Below, piece by piece: positions 1 through 13,448 of a stretch of 64,000 nucleotides of DNA. The stretch lies in NCBI GenBank assembly GCA_963930655.1, contig OZ005603.1:19987001-20051000 (forward strand), in the 5' to 3' direction. How positions within the stretch are numbered: the first letter of the stretch is position 1; each line of letters begins with the position of its first letter. Position numbers and translations under genes: made by a program. Below the pieces are notes generated by a model. The model did not search any database. It had not been told where the DNA came from and saw nothing but the letters and a program-made list of their open reading frames with translations. Source of the DNA: Myrica gale (lineage: Eukaryota > Streptophyta > Magnoliopsida > Fagales > Myricaceae).

Positions 1-390
1 AAAAGCATATTTTCAATTAAATAACTTGAACCCACTGCAAAAAATCAAACCATATTATAATAATGCACGCCTTTAAAACCTGACTCGCAGATGTGAAGGT
101 CACAAAAGTATTGGTCAAAATATAATGCACATCATATAAAGTGGATAGACAACAATGCGTACTGCTTTTTTGGCTGCATGTAAATCAACTAAACACTAAA
201 AAATTAACCTTCTAAGGTTAACTAGTTCCTCCTCCATGATGACTTATTGCGAGGCAAATAAAGTGAGAGAGATAGAGGAGGAGAAAAAGAGAGCAGAAAA
301 GAAAAAGAAGAAAAAGCACAAGGAAGAAAAGCTGCCATAATTAATATTCAATCAAAGTCTGCTTTAACATTGTACTAATACATTTAAATA

Positions 391-1722
391 GCCAATTTGA
401 TTTTAGAGACCGTTCTTTTTTCTTTTTTTACAAGTAATTTTAGAGATCGTTCTTTAAAAAATTTAATTTCAAGACTTGTCCTACCTTTTTTTGTGGAATC
501 AATGTCTCACTTGATTTTCCGTCTAACGAGCAACAGAAAAGTCTGATGTGGTACATTTTAATCCTACGTGGATTCAGTCATTAAAATCAATAAATAAATC
601 CATGTCACTTAATTAATTTAGTTTACAAAATGTAAAAATTTTATAATAGTAAAAATCAGACTAAAAGAAAAAATTATTTGAAAACATACAATATAATTTC
701 AATGAATTCACAAATAAGAAAATTGCTGATTTTTAAAAAAAAAAATCTTCTTTTTCAGAAACTTATTTTTAAACACATTCTTCATTTTTTGTTAATTTGG
801 TATTTATATTTAATGTTTTCAAATTTATTTTTTCTTTTGAAGTGTCATTGAAAAAAAAAATAAAGATTATGAGCCCTCGTTCATGCGAATTATATCTTGC
901 TCCACTCTGAGTTATAGCAAGTGTCAGGAGTGGGGAAGGCAAATAAGATGGTCAATAAAGTTTAAGATTTTAGTTGCTTATGAACATTTCCTTTTATTTT
1001 TTTAAGGGTTAAGTACAATTTTTCCCCTGAAATTACTACCCAATTCTCAAATACTCCCATAAAATTGAATTCGTTACAACTCACTCCCACAAACTATACT
1101 TCTCGTTGCGATTTTGACAGGAGCTATAATGTCGAACAGTTTATGTCTCGTGTAACGGACACGTGACCTTCTCCTTCCATGAAAAGACAAATTTACCCTC
1201 GTGAATCCGCCCTAGCCTTCTACTGTGCTTCTCGCAATTCGTAAACCCAAAAAATAATATGTAGTTAGCTGATATATATATAAAGATGATTAACTTTAAA
1301 TCGAGCTGGTCAAATTTGTTTATTTAGGTAAGGAGAAGGTCATGTGCCATTAACGTGGGACGGAAACCGTTTGACATAACTCTAGCAGGTTGGAGCATGA
1401 AATCGCAACGAAAAATATAGTTTGTGAGGGTGAATTGTAACAAGTTAAAATTTGTAGGGGTATTTGAGAATCAGGTGGTAGTTTAAAGGGAGAAATTGTA
1501 ATTAAGCCTTTTTTAAAACGCAACTAATTGAGCTAACGTGAATTTATTTATTGATTTTAATGGCATGTATGAAGCCAAGTACGATTAAAATGGGTCACGT
1601 CATACTTTTCTATTACCCGTTAGAAAAAAAAATCAAGTGAGGTCATGGTTCCACAAACAGAGGTAGCACAGTTCTTGAAACCAAACTTTTTAAAGCACGG
1701 GTCCTAAAACAAAAATCGACCA
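391..1722. mobile_element. Foldback MITE (MULE-like), outer element
   Basis: The arms at about 391-600 and 1535-1722 are diverged inverted copies of each other (for example CATTAAAATCAATAAATAAA on the left and its complement on the right). No protein is encoded. A clean target duplication was not found, so the ends are approximate. Between the arms sits a second foldback element. Long arms without a transposase fit non-autonomous Mutator-like elements. Confidence 0.6.
1006..1508. mobile_element. Foldback MITE nested in the outer MITE
   Basis: Inverted arms of about 190 bp start GGGTTAAGTACAATTT on the left; the right end read in reverse starts GGCTTAATTACAATTT. The flanks share TTTTTTAA (998-1005 and 1509-1516), a probable 8-9 bp target duplication, as expected for Mutator-like elements. 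No open frame. It lies between the arms of the 391-1722 element and is therefore younger than it. Confidence 0.7.
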
Positions 1723-1775
1723 AAAGCGTAGGTATGCTGTTTATATCTTTCCCAATAAAAAAACCCTAATCTTAC

Positions 1776-1973
1776 CCCCAAGGGTTTGGTGTGGTGGTAA
1801 GACTTCGGCTTGGGTTCTAACATGTCCCAAGTTCGAGCCCCAACATCCTCATTATCACCCTTGACTTACCTGCTCTCTGGGTTGTGGGGTCGGTCCAGGG
1901 AGCCGGGGTTTGTACTTCAGGGTTGGGCCAAAAGGGTCCGGCTTTGGGGAATTTCCTCGTCATAAAAAAAAAT
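1776..1973 (+). mobile_element. tRNA-derived SINE with 19-bp target duplication
   Basis: About 198 bp. An A-box-like TGGTGTGGTGGTAAGAC is followed by a good B box, AGTTCGAGCCCC, as in pol III-transcribed tRNA-derived SINEs. The 3' end is A-rich. Exact 19-bp direct repeats (AAAAAAACCCTAATCTTAC, at 1757-1775 and 1974-1992) flank it, the hallmark of LINE-driven retroposition. The exact duplication suggests a fairly recent insertion into the ELMO-gene intron. Confidence 0.85.
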
Positions 1974-2930
1974 AAAAAAACCCTAATCTTACTTTCGACT
2001 AAGACCCACCAAATGAAAATAAATCCCACCAGCAACATCAACCGAAAACCAACTCAGTCTAAATAATAACATAGCAACTAAAACAAAATTAAATATGTAA
2101 CATGAAAATCCTATCGTCTTCAGCTCCAATTGTCCAGCAACAACTGCTAAGAGACAATCATTAACGTTCTGGTCTTCCCTAGTCTATATAAGAACCAAGC
2201 ACCAGAGCATAATCAAATTTAACCAAGGTTGACTCGATGCTATTACATGATGGATTTCATACAACTATTAGTGACACGAACACCTACATTTTTTTGGTTC
2301 ACCCACTGCAAAAACTGAGCCTACTCCAATAAGAAAATGTTCATAATAATGATATATCCACACTCTTTTCCGTTTATTTTTAATCTTTTTGTGCAAGTGT
2401 GTGCGAGACACAATAACTCGAAGGAGTTTACCCTAGAATGGTTCTACATCATCACCAGGCCAACACACCGATGGCTATGTCCTATACTTCATAGAGCTAA
2501 TCATATTACCTAAGGGAATAACTACGTCCAAGACATCACAGTAATTAATTGTCACATTGACTAAAACGCACAACTATGAAAATCAAATACACAGATGTCA
2601 TACTGCACATTCCACATCATCAGACTTCTGCCATGTGTAATAGCTGAAGGAACCTCACACACCTCCCTTAATTGCACTCAAAACCAGTACCCTAGACATT
2701 CTAGATTCGCAGAATAACTCATATTTTCTGCTGTCTTCACTTCTATTTATAAATAATAGGCCGTAATGCTTTATAACAGGAAAGTGGGATTGTATAAATC
2801 TAAGCCACCAGAATGATAAATATTGCAAGTAAAGTTATAGAAGGAAGTCAACTGAAGCAACCAAATAGCTCGTTAGCATAACAGATTCAGATTCATGTAA
2901 GCAGTACTTGTCAAGATATAGAAAACAAAC

Positions 2931-5900
2931 CTGATACTTCTGGGCAAAAAAGATGAGATTCTCCAATGATATAAAACCCCCACCCCTGAAAAGAGAGTTC
3001 AAATTTTCACTTAAGAATGTAATATATAAGACATTCTCAGCAGAAATGACAACAATAAAAAGTTTTGACTCCGAAATTCGATCTCGTGCAGGTTTGTTAC
3101 ATACCTAAAATCTGTTGAAGGATCAGGACCTTGCCAACCCATTTCCTTCCAAAGGTCCGATTTAAGAGACGGGAGCACCCTATCAGGATAAGCCAACCTC
3201 CACAACAATTTAAGAGCATCCTACAACCAAATAGCTGGTTCATATTTACATAAGAAATATGAATCTGGAAATCTTTTCAAAAAGTCGTTCATCTAGAGTG
3301 TTCATTACTTATATGCAACACACTAGATGACTCCATGTCCAATGCGGTTGAAAACATATGGATTACAAGTGTTAATGAAACCAAGATATTTGTACAAAGA
3401 TGACTCTAATTGACCAACATAGACTAAAACATGTCTCTACACTTGTTTAGAATAAAAGTGATAGTGAAACCAAGATATTTGTACAAAGATTATTCAATTG
3501 AACAACATAGACCAAAACATGTCTCCAGACTTGTTTAGAATAAATCAGTACGGATCCTGAAATTGAGGTACTAGAAAATACATGAGAAAAATAGAAACTC
3601 ATTGGATATACATAGAGGCATAATTAGCATAATTTTCTAGGGATATTTTTTTGGTCAACTGCGATCTTGCATTCAGTAGAGAGTCGTGCACTCTTATAAT
3701 ACTGGAAAGCAGACAATATGAACCTGACAAAATTATATTAACACTAGGAAGCACCTGATGCATGACCCAATTCTATCCCGTAAAAGAGAGCCTCATACAT
3801 GGAAGTACCATTAATGTTATAGATACTATAGAAATCCTAACAGCACACATCTACATCACACGTCAAATTGAACTAATGAAATTGTTCCCATAACTCTAGT
3901 TTCATATCTATGTAATCTGAGTGAAATATGTAAATAACCGACTCTGGGTTTGTTTCGAATTTGAAGTTTTCAACATTAGAATGACAAAAGAAGATGAAAA
4001 TCAAGGACATGAGGCCATATGTCACCTAAATAAATGACTAGGAAGATGCTAAATAGGAAGCACCTACTTGATGCTCCACGCTGCGACCATCAAACGGGAC
4101 TTCAAGTCTTTGCCGTAGATTCCTGAGCCTTTCTTCCTAAAAGGGGTAACAATTAAAGCTTCAATGAGATAGGGAGTAACAACAAGTTTAGTTAGAATGC
4201 ATTTAAAGATGGACGGTATAAAAAACAAAAGTAATGTTTCACAATTGCCCCTTGTCTGCCTTAAAAGGTCCAAGTTGAAACATCACCGAAAGGCTAGATT
4301 ATATACCTTCAACTAGGCACTCTAGCACCAATCTGTAGACAAACATTAAGGGTGCATTTGGTAGGTGGAATAGAACCCATAATGGGATAACTACTCTACC
4401 ATAATAGTTATTCCTTGGTTTCCAGTAAAAGTCATATTCCTCGTCAAAAGCTCCAAATTCCTATTCCAAGACCCCGTAAAAGTTGCTAAATAAAAAACAG
4501 AAAAAAATCGTAGTTTTCTTTATCGAAAGAAAAAATTCTTATCTTCTACACATCCCTTAGCAAGACCCAATCCCACCCACAGTCTCATTGCCTAAAAGCT
4601 CAATTAAATTGGCACCAGTCCAGTCCAGCCTTTAGTTGACCTTGCCCAAATAGTTTTATGCCGCAACGTTGCCAGAAAACAGCAAGACAACGTTGGACAT
4701 TTGGTACTTAAAGAACCAAACCCACCGAAGACCCAATCAGCCTCCTATGAGCATTGAGCTATCACCAGCCCACCATATGGATGCCATAATTAGAATGGAG
4801 TCAAACCTTTTATTGAAAGTATCAGGTATGTAAAAGTGGAAGATGCTTTGCAATGAAGGCACTGGTGTAAAGGGTAGATCAGTGTCAAAGGCAACGAACA
4901 GACTAGATTAACTTCCATGGGTGAGAGGCAGGTGGATCATTGGTGGAGATGTCATCAGAGTCAAAGACATTGGAGAAGAGAAGCTGGCAGTGGAGCAGCA
5001 TATGCTTCACATTAAAATTCAGCGATCATGAGACATGACGATCTACACGGAAACCAACTTCGCCAAGAACCAACAGACTGGGTTAGCGAAAATGAGTGCA
5101 AATCTGGGGCATTATTCTGGTGTTACAATCCAACTTCATCCTAAGCTTCAAACTGCCAAAAACATCCCTCTTCAGACCCAACTTCAATTTAGTTAGAAGA
5201 ACCTCGAACAATAAGATAACATGAGTATTCACCAAAAATAAGGTTTCCACAAAAGGCATGAACACCACTGAAAGTGCACTTAATATGTTCCATTGTTATC
5301 TAAGATTTCGAGCCTTCACACAAATGGAGTTCCCCTATTTAGGATATAGAAAACAGAACAAATTTCTTTGAGATAAAATACAGTGTGGCACTGGACATAC
5401 CTGCAAAGGACTAAGGGTAGGTGGAAGAAGCTTATTAATTTGTCCTCTTTGGTTGTTGGACGGAAAAGGTAAAAGGCGTCCAATTAGTGATCCAGGTCCA
5501 AGGACAATATTTGCTAGAGAGATGAAGAAGAAGAAATCATAGTCAACCAAACCCATGACATATTTTCAACATCCAGAATGCTGTCAAAGCATACAAACAT
5601 CAAGACACATGCTGCTTAAATTGTGAAAATGTCGAACAATAACAAGACTGAACAGCAACACAATCATTCAACATCCCTGTGATGCTTCTGGTCTATAGAT
5701 CTGTCGTTGCATAACGAATACAGTTCCTTTTTTAACACAAGTTTTCATTATATGTAGCTCTCTTGTAATATGTATAGTTCCTCTATTAGCCACACTGTTC
5801 CCAATTTATTGTCACCTAATGGCATTTCAGTAATCCACCACTTAAAAAACACAAGGTTCATTGGAATTATTGCTCAGCAGACAATGTTTCTGATGGCAGG

Positions 5901-7394
5901 ATTATGCATTTCGATCATTCAGTGGCTATATGTGGGGCTTCCTGTATTATATAATTCAATCAATCATTAAAATTTATTCAACTTGTTAAGAAAAAGCTCT
6001 TCATCGTAACAAGTTCATTTTCTAGTAATGTACTTTCAAAGATTCTGCATCCTCTTTAAAGCACTCTTACAGAAAAATAAAATTATGTCAGAAAAATATA
6101 TGCTTAACGCATTAAGCTAGTAAGCTTAATGTTCTGATCCTATATGGTCTCCCCCCTTTAAGATATAACCTTCCAAATTTAAGAGTTTAAGGTCACTTTT
6201 ACACATGAAAGCAATTGTACCCGATATATGAAATTTGGAAAAATCGTGTGATGGCCTCTTCTTAGGTACACAAAACCCATCTCAGTTATTTCCATGAGCA
6301 TGTGTCAGAACTCAATGTCATGTTTACAGCCATATGTATGAACGCCACTCCGTACAGTATATGACGGATCCTGCCTTAGGTGCCTGTACATGAGTTTTGA
6401 TAAACCAACAGAGCTATATTTACAGCAACAAGGCTGTTCCATTTTGTAAATGTGAAGCAGATGTATTCCCATTTTTTTTCTGATCCTTCGATAAAAGGAG
6501 TTAGGGAAAAAAAATCAAATCTAGCTTGGTTTGTTAGCTAGCTACACAAATTCTTGCTTTCAGTAAAAGTGGAGATACAAAACTACCAATTGGTCAATAC
6601 TTAATCCATCTGAAGATTAAAGATACTTACCTAGAGTCGATACAAAGTAACACAGACTCCTAGTGAGTTAAGAAGAGAGTAAATAGGTAGGATTTTACTC
6701 TACTAGACTAAAATTTGACCACTTTTCTAGGTACAATGTGAGTTGCTTTCAAATTTTTATTCAACTTCTTACAGCAAACTCTTTAGACTAATCTATTGAC
6801 ACAGAAATTGGAACATCCTTGAAACTAACTGCTGACTGAAGCACTTAAAACGACAGCTAGCTTGGGAAGGACAAGTCGAATATATTGGAATCTGGAAATT
6901 TAAAACTCAACATAGACTTAAGAGAACCTTTTGCAAGCTATAGCCCAGAAACCCAACAATTTATTTCACAAAAGATGTCACATGTATGGAACACTGACCA
7001 CAATCTAACCAACAAAGACTTTCAAACAGAACAACATACCTAACCATTCTGCCCATTGTGCAATCAACTGAGAAAATAGAAGTGTCCAGTGCTGGTGTTC
7101 TTTCCTTCGTTCATCATCCCAAAGATCTTCATGCTTGCGTCCCAAAAATAAATCCACTTATTGATCACCACAAATGTCTAAAAGGAAGTAGAAATGGCAG
7201 AACTTCCCTCCTTTAACCATGAGAAAAAAAGAATAACCCAAATGAGGCCTCACCTCAGAATGCCTATCATCACGCTCATGATCCCCTAGTAGAGGCTCAT
7301 TCAGACCATCAGATCCCAACGCCTCAAAATGCTCTTGCCTTTTTCCATCGACATCCCCATGATGTAACCTTCTTCTCAATGTTCTCGACGTCAT
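2931..7394 (-). CDS. ELMO/CED-12 domain protein gene, 5' six coding exons (3' end beyond left edge)
   Basis: Minus-strand exons at 7254-7394, 7040-7133, 5401-5513, 4068-4136, 3105-3220 and 2931-2985, each with GT-AG borders, join in frame to 196 codons. The protein begins MTSRTLRRRLHHGDVDG, continues through HWTLLFSQLIAQWAEWL, NIVLGPGSLIGRLLPF and ERLRQRLEVPFDG-like segments, and ends with LWRLAYPDRVLPSLKSDLW, MGWQGPDPSTDFR and GGGFISLENLIFFAQKYQ. The last three are the signature of the plant ELMO domain. Animal ELMO proteins work with DOCK exchange factors on Rac; plant members are poorly characterised. The ATG at 7394 was chosen because an acceptor (exon start at 7414) lies just upstream, so the ATG at 7442 would be intronic. 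The second half of the ELMO domain is not found in 1-2930, so the next exon must lie more than 2.9 kb away, off the edge. No frame damage seen. Family call firm; function inferred. Confidence 0.9.
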
Positions 7395-7893
7395 CAATCT
7401 GTTTCTTATACTAGCTGCAAATCCAATATGGTCAAACATCAATGCAAAGCAAAGTCAACTCGTGACATTTTTCTGCTCATCATACTATGCAAATTCTTAA
7501 ATTGTTTCTCCATTTCTATCTACTTAATACCCCGTTAACCTCTTAATTTTCAAAATTATTAACTGAAAAGCTAAGTAGCTCATAGAATCAGTTGCACTCT
7601 AACCCAAAACATACACAACAGTCGCGAAATGACGGACAATCCATGCCAATACATGTCTGAAAACAGCTGAACATCAATTTCGGATTGATGAATCCAACAG
7701 TACGCGGTCAAAACCTCAAGTAGCCATACATACGAAAGACCATCTCCTAGGCAAAGAAAATTTCAAATCTCCCGACTGGAATTCATCAACGAACACCAAA
7801 ACCTAACTATCCAAAGACTTTAGGGTTGGGATCCACCAGAAAGAGGGACTTATGGTCTATTGCTTTCAATTTCGGAGAAAAACGAAAATCAAT

Positions 7894-8090
7894 CACAAAA
7901 AGTCGAAGACGAGGAAGAAGAATAAGCAAAAAGATTCTAAGTTCTTACTTGGGATTGGAGAAAGGCGAAATTAAGGTCCACCTTCAGTGCTTATTATATA
8001 TCTTTCCGCACAAAGAAGTCGAAGACCGAGGAAGAAGAAGAAGCAAAAAGATTCTAATCCTTAATTGGGATTGGAGAAATGCGGAATTAA
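7894..8090 (-). repeat. Two direct copies of an 80-bp segment in the 5' region of the ELMO gene
   Basis: Segments 7894-7974 and 8009-8090 are imperfect direct copies (GAGGAAGAAGAATAAGCAAA against GAGGAAGAAGAAGAAGCAAA) offset by about 115 bp. On the minus strand they are pyrimidine-rich, as in plant 5' leaders, and lie 500-700 bp upstream of the first coding exon. A noncoding first exon is likely in or near here, since the first coding exon opens with an acceptor, but its borders cannot be placed. Confidence 0.6.
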
Positions 8091-8110
8091 TTGCAAAGGA
8101 AGTTCTCTGA

Positions 8111-9749
8111 TCTTCCCTTCTTCTATAACTTCCCAAGGATGGAAGTCTCCCTTTTTGGTTAACGTTATATCTTCAATCTGAGCTGGCGCCTTTTTTTTTA
8201 ATTTCTTTTCCATATAATAAATAAGTAAACTCTCTGACAATCGCCTCGATTTTTTTTTAGTTAAACAGCTAGTTTTATATATTGAAAAAAATAGATAAAT
8301 AAAAATTACAAGTTAGAAAAATACAGAAAAGAATCTAAAAGAAGCGTTACAAGCGACAGCATAGTGGTCAACAGTAAAGTGGCTATAAAAGAGAACACAA
8401 AATCCTCAGAAGTGGCGGACACGAAGTCCGAAGCGAGAGGACCCGAGGGCCCTAGAAAACACGAAAAACTTGTGATATAACTATCGTTGAAGGACCGCCA
8501 ACAGATTTGGCGAGCCGGCTCCTGTAGAGCGATAAACATGCAATCTCATATGTAATTGCAAACAGAAGAAAAATACATAATTAAACATAAGCAAACCTTA
8601 AACAGAGAGGTTAACCCAAACTGGCGAATACCGAACATAAAACAAGCCCTAAACATATGGACTGAACCGAACGAGGTAAAGAGTAACATTGGTTATTAAA
8701 AAAATTAAGAACTTTGAAAATCGGTTTTGACCCACACGTGTTCTCCACCCCCTCTCTTTCTTTTATTTTTTTTCTTTGTAATTTCTTTCCCTTTCTTTTG
8801 CTTGTATTTATTTTTATTTGTACAGCAGTACACTAGGAAGAGAAAGGCTCTTTAGAATTTTCTGTATTTTTTATTCAAATTATATTATGATGTAATTCGA
8901 AGAAATAAAAAACAACATATGTACAATAAGATTATGATGTGCGGAATTTTACATAAATAATATTAAATAATATAGAATATTATATAGTTAATCTATTGTC
9001 TTTAAATTTCTTTAAATTATACATTATAATTAGGAAAGAGAATTGTAAAAAAAAATCCTATTATGCTACTGTAACATTGGAATTGAGTAGTGTGCTGGAA
9101 TTTCACTTTCACGAGGGGAAATACTCCTAATGTAAACAGTGGAAGCTATCCATTTTAGCCAAACGCTGACATGTTTGGAAGGTGGGTTAGGACTTAAAAA
9201 AGGTCAAGAGATTGTTTCCACGCATTGAGATGTTCCTTGATTGCCTTTTAACTTGAGTCGTTGGACTGGCTTAGGAAAAAAGAAAAAACTTGAGTCGTTG
9301 GACATGTCCGGCTAATCTATGGGAAGCCTAGTCCCCATTTCCTTAGACCGGAGACCACCTCCGAAGCAGGGAGGGGTGACGGGCTGGAGAACTCTTGCCA
9401 GTTACCCCCTCCCCATACAAAGTTTCGACTTTTCTTATTTTTTTAATAATATTTTTTGACCTTTTCCTTTTTTATATTACTTTTTTCAGTTATTTCCACA
9501 ACTTAACATTTAGCACTTAGCTAATAAAGAACTTCAAAGTGTAGTAAAACTTTGAACAAGTTGCATCTAGAGACTCGAGTGTAAAACACGTCGTAGGAAT
9601 GTGCAGATCAGATAGACGAATGAAAACAAGTATCATGGATTATTCTACTATTTTTTTCTTTATTATATATATATTAAAGAATAAATACAAAATAAATCAC
9701 GCAAAATTTTTTTGATGTCACATAAGCATAAAATGAGTGCCTGGTGGAA
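8111..9749. other. Intergenic DNA, no gene recognised
   Basis: Upstream of the ELMO gene. Contains AT-rich sequence, a GC-richer patch at about 8380-8530 of unknown origin, and a short direct repeat (ACTTGAGTCGTTGGAC at about 9250 and 9290). No supported coding region. Confidence 0.5.
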
Positions 9750-10159
9750 GAACCAACTAGGGCGGTACACAGGGCGAGTCGGATCGGTTTCGGACGGGTA
9801 CACGAGGCACATATCAGGTAATTCTACCCGACCGGCGTCCACCCAACCCGACTGGATGAAGAATTGAAACCGACCGAATCGATCGGTCTGATTTTAAAAA
9901 AAATAAAATTGGATTTTGCTTCGGGATGCGCGAGTCCTTTTTGCTTTGTATACATTAAAGTCTTCTCTTCCCTCTATACCCACAGTCCCAAGACACAGAG
10001 TTCGAAAATTGAATGGAAAAGCTCTTCATTTCTTTGGACGCTCAAGACTGTCCATTATTTGGCTCTTTCAAGGACAAAATAAATTATTTTCATTTGGGTT
10101 CCTCTCCTTTTCCTTTTGTTTAAATGACATCCTCTTCGAAGAATTCCTAAACCCCCTTA

Positions 10160-10320
10160 CTCTGCTCCGGCCCAACTGAGATCATCAACTCCTGGCAACC
10201 CATGGCCGGCCTGGAGTACACCAACGAGAGCTTCCGCTTCTTCAAAGACATCACCAACGCCAACAAAGAGATCTTGAATCCGACCCGCTTCCTACAAATC
10301 CCAGCAGACATCGCCACGTA
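10160..10320 (+). pseudogene. GC-rich exon-like fragment inside the hAT-like element
   Basis: An ATG at 10202 opens a frame beginning MAGLEYTNESFRFFKDITN and continuing NANKEILNPTRFLQIPADIA, after which GTAAAC offers a splice donor. The frame also stays open for several codons upstream (TEIINSWQP). G and C dominate third codon positions, unlike the AT-rich surroundings. This looks like one coding exon of a host gene carried by the transposon (Pack-type capture). I do not recognise the parent protein. Capture is an inference. Confidence 0.45.
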
Positions 10321-10526
10321 AACCCTCTGTCTTCTCCCGATAAAACACTATTGTTATTTATTCAATATTTACACACCAACCCAAAAAAACAAACAGAGAA
10401 ACCTGGAACTAGAGCTGCCAAATCTAGTTTTGGATATTTAAATTGTTGCGTTCCTTTTCCTTCCGCTTTTTGTTGAGAGAGAGAAACAATCGGGAAAAGA
10501 AAGAGAGAGACTCAACAATCGGCCTG

Positions 10527-10799
10527 TGTTGAAGCTCACACTATCCTGGTCACAGAGGAGGCTACGCCACTGCAAAGTCATATGTCACCTCACGTTCACT
10601 CCTCACCTGCCACGATAGACACTCCATAATAGTCTAGAATAGTTTTGTAACAAACTTTCTTTATACATGTCAGCATTACCGTGACTATAGGATAGAGATT
10701 CTTTAACGCTCTGCTTTGTATATATATCCCTGACATTAGTACAGAGGAATACGAGAGGAAAATATTCTAAAATATTCTTTATCTCTGCATGTTCGTTCA
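10527..10799 (+). repeat. 5' LTR of the Copia element
   Basis: 273 bp, beginning TGTTGAAGCTCACAC and ending GTTCGTTCA. A TATATATA box lies near 10718. It pairs with the copy at 13449-13721. Confidence 0.9.
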
Positions 10800-13448
10800 T
10801 GGTATCGGAGCCACAGTAAGACTAACGTCTCATGGCTGATTCTGGCTCTGGCGCTACTCCATCTTTTTCCTCCCCAACATCTCTGTCTTCAACCTCCGTT
10901 ATTACCTCCCTTCCTCACTTAGTCACAGTGAAACTCACACATGAAAACTTTTTGTTGTGGAAAGCCCAGATGGTTCCGTATTTAAAAGGCCAACACCTTT
11001 ATGGCTATGTGGATGGCACCATTTCAGCACCACCCATCCTTCTTGCTGGAAATGTCAATCTCGCTTATGCAATCTGGTTGCAACAGGATCAGTTGATTCT
11101 GAGTGCTCTTATTTCCTCGTTGTCTGAGACATTGATTGCCCAGGTCATTGGTCTGACCTCCTCCCGTGCAGTTTGGCTTACTCGTGATACACTGTTTGCA
11201 TCTAAAACTCAAGCTCGGTTGGTGCAAATCCATTTCCAGCTTGCTACCTTGAAGAAAGGTTCCGAATCCATAACTGACTATTATCACAAGACTAAACTTC
11301 TTGTTGACACCACGGCAGCTACTGGTAAACCTCTCTCTTCAACAGAATTTACCACTTACCTCCTAGTTGGTCTCGTCTCCGACTTTGATTCCTTGGTCAC
11401 GTCTCCGTCTCCTGAAGAGATTTTCAGTCACCTGCTTACTCATGAAGCCCGGTTATCTCATCACTCCAGTTCAGTCTCCACTCCAGCCGAGATTACTACC
11501 AATGCCTCTACCAAAACAGCTCAGTCCCGTGGCTCCCGTGGTTCTCGTGGGCCTCGAGGCGGAGGCTACCGTGGCAGAGGTCGCAATCAATCTCCTCAGC
11601 CTGCCTACTTCTCTGAAGATTGCCCCACTTGTCAAGTGTGTTTCAAACTGGGCCACACCGCTCTTTATTGTCATAATCGTTTTAACCAGTCATACCAAGC
11701 CCCTCCTCCATCCTCATTTACTACACACTACTCCTCCATGCCTCACACCTCTGATTCTACTTGGTACCCAGACTCGGCAGCTACCAATCATATGACCCAT
11801 GATTTTTCCAACCTTACCTTCAACCAATCAGACTATCATGGGGATGACCAAGTACGCGTGGGTGACGGTTCTGTTTTGCCGATACACCACACAGGCTCCT
11901 CCAACCTCACAACTCCTCATGGCAATTTTCTTCTTCACAATCTTCTTCATGTTCCTTTACTTACTAAAAATCTTATATCAGTTCGTCAGTTTTGTGAGGA
12001 TAATGATGTATATTTTGAGTTTCACTCTGATTGTTTTTGTGTCAAGGATTGTCGCCAAGGGACTCTTCTTCTTCGCGGTCCTACTAAAGCTGGTTTGTAC
12101 TCCTTTCCTTCCACCAAGTCGCTACCTCCACGTCAACCTCATGCTCTGGTTGGCGAACGCACCACTTCTTCCCACTGGCATCATCGTCTTGGACACCCTT
12201 CTCTTCGGATTGCTCGTCAAGTTCTGCGACAATTTTCTTTGCCTGTGCTGACCGAGACTACTTCTCAGTTGTGCTCTGCTTGCTGTCAAGCCAAATCTCA
12301 TCAGCTCCCATTCCCTTTGTCTGGCTCGGTCTCCACTCGTCCTTTGCAGCTTTTATTTATGGATTTTTGGGGCCCTGCTCTGTTTTTATCTCGCGAAGGT
12401 TTTAGATTTTATTTTTCCATTGTAGAATCCTACACCAGATATACCTGGTTATTTCTTATTCGGTGTAAGTCAGACGTTTATCCTCAGTTTGTTGTGTTTC
12501 ACAATACAGTCGAAAAATTTTTCACTCTTAAAATTTCTAGCGTTCAAACAGACTGGGGCGGTGAGTTTCGCTCTCTCCACACTTATCTCCAATCTCACGG
12601 CATCTCTCATCGTCTCAATGAATATATACTTGATCTCCTTCGGAAGACGAATATATCCTTGATCTCCTTCGGAAGACGAATATGTTGACCGCTAAACCAG
12701 TTCAGACCCCCATGGCCACTTCCGCTACTCTCAATGCTCTGGATGGTGTTACTTTTGAAGATTCGACATTATACAGAAGTGTTGTTGGCAGCCTTCAATA
12801 CTTGGCTTTCACTAGACCTGATCTCTCTTTTGCAGTCAATCGCGTCTGCCAATACATGCATCTTCCTAGAGTTCCTCTTTGGCAGGCTGTGAAGAGGATA
12901 TTACGCTATCTCCAACATACAGTTGATTTCGGTCTTCAAATTACAAAATCTGCACATTCGGTACTTGCAGCCTATTCTGATGCTGATTGGGCCGGCTGCC
13001 CAGACGACCGTCGCTCCACTGGTGGTCTTTGTGTTTTTCTTGGTCCAAACCTCATTTCTTGGAGCTCTCGCAAGCAGCCCACTGTTGCTCGCTCAAGCAC
13101 CGAAGTAGAGTATAAGGTCGTTGCCAATGCTACGTGTGAACTCCTCTGGATTCAGTCCCTCCTTCGTGACTTGGGAATTTTTATCTCCTCCCCTCTGGTT
13201 CTCTGGTGTGACAACCTTGGTGCCACATATCTCACATCAAACCCAGTCCAGCACACTCGCACCAAACATGTTGTTATGGATTACCACTTTGTGCGTGACA
13301 GAGTCTCATCCAAGTCTCTTGTGGTTTCTTTTCTCTCCAGTAAAGACCAACTAGCTGATATTTTTACGAAACCACTCTCTGTCACTCGGTTTTCACAACT
13401 TCGCGTGAGTCTCGCTGTTCGTTCCTACCAGCTTGGCTCGAGGGGGAA

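Larger units (their letters stand above)
1..2930. other. Intronic DNA of the ELMO-domain gene with nested MITEs and a SINE
   Basis: No coding exon was found here on either strand. It lies downstream of the last visible ELMO exon and is read as a long intron continuing past the left edge. It holds the nested foldback elements at 391-1722 and the SINE at 1776-1973; the rest is AT-rich single-copy-looking sequence. Confidence 0.6.

Noticed and set aside
7826-8110. 94-codon plus-strand frame rich in Arg, Lys and Ser
   Set aside because: It covers the duplicated leader-like block antisense to the ELMO gene; its apparent repeats are just the DNA duplication.
8280-8560. Possible LINE 3' end or gene fragment on the minus strand
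   Set aside because: The GC-richer patch ends in a T-rich tail, but no reverse transcriptase, target duplication or known protein could be recognised.
11024-11287. Minus-strand frames opposite the Copia gag and pol
   Set aside because: Shadows of the real plus-strand coding region with no family resemblance.
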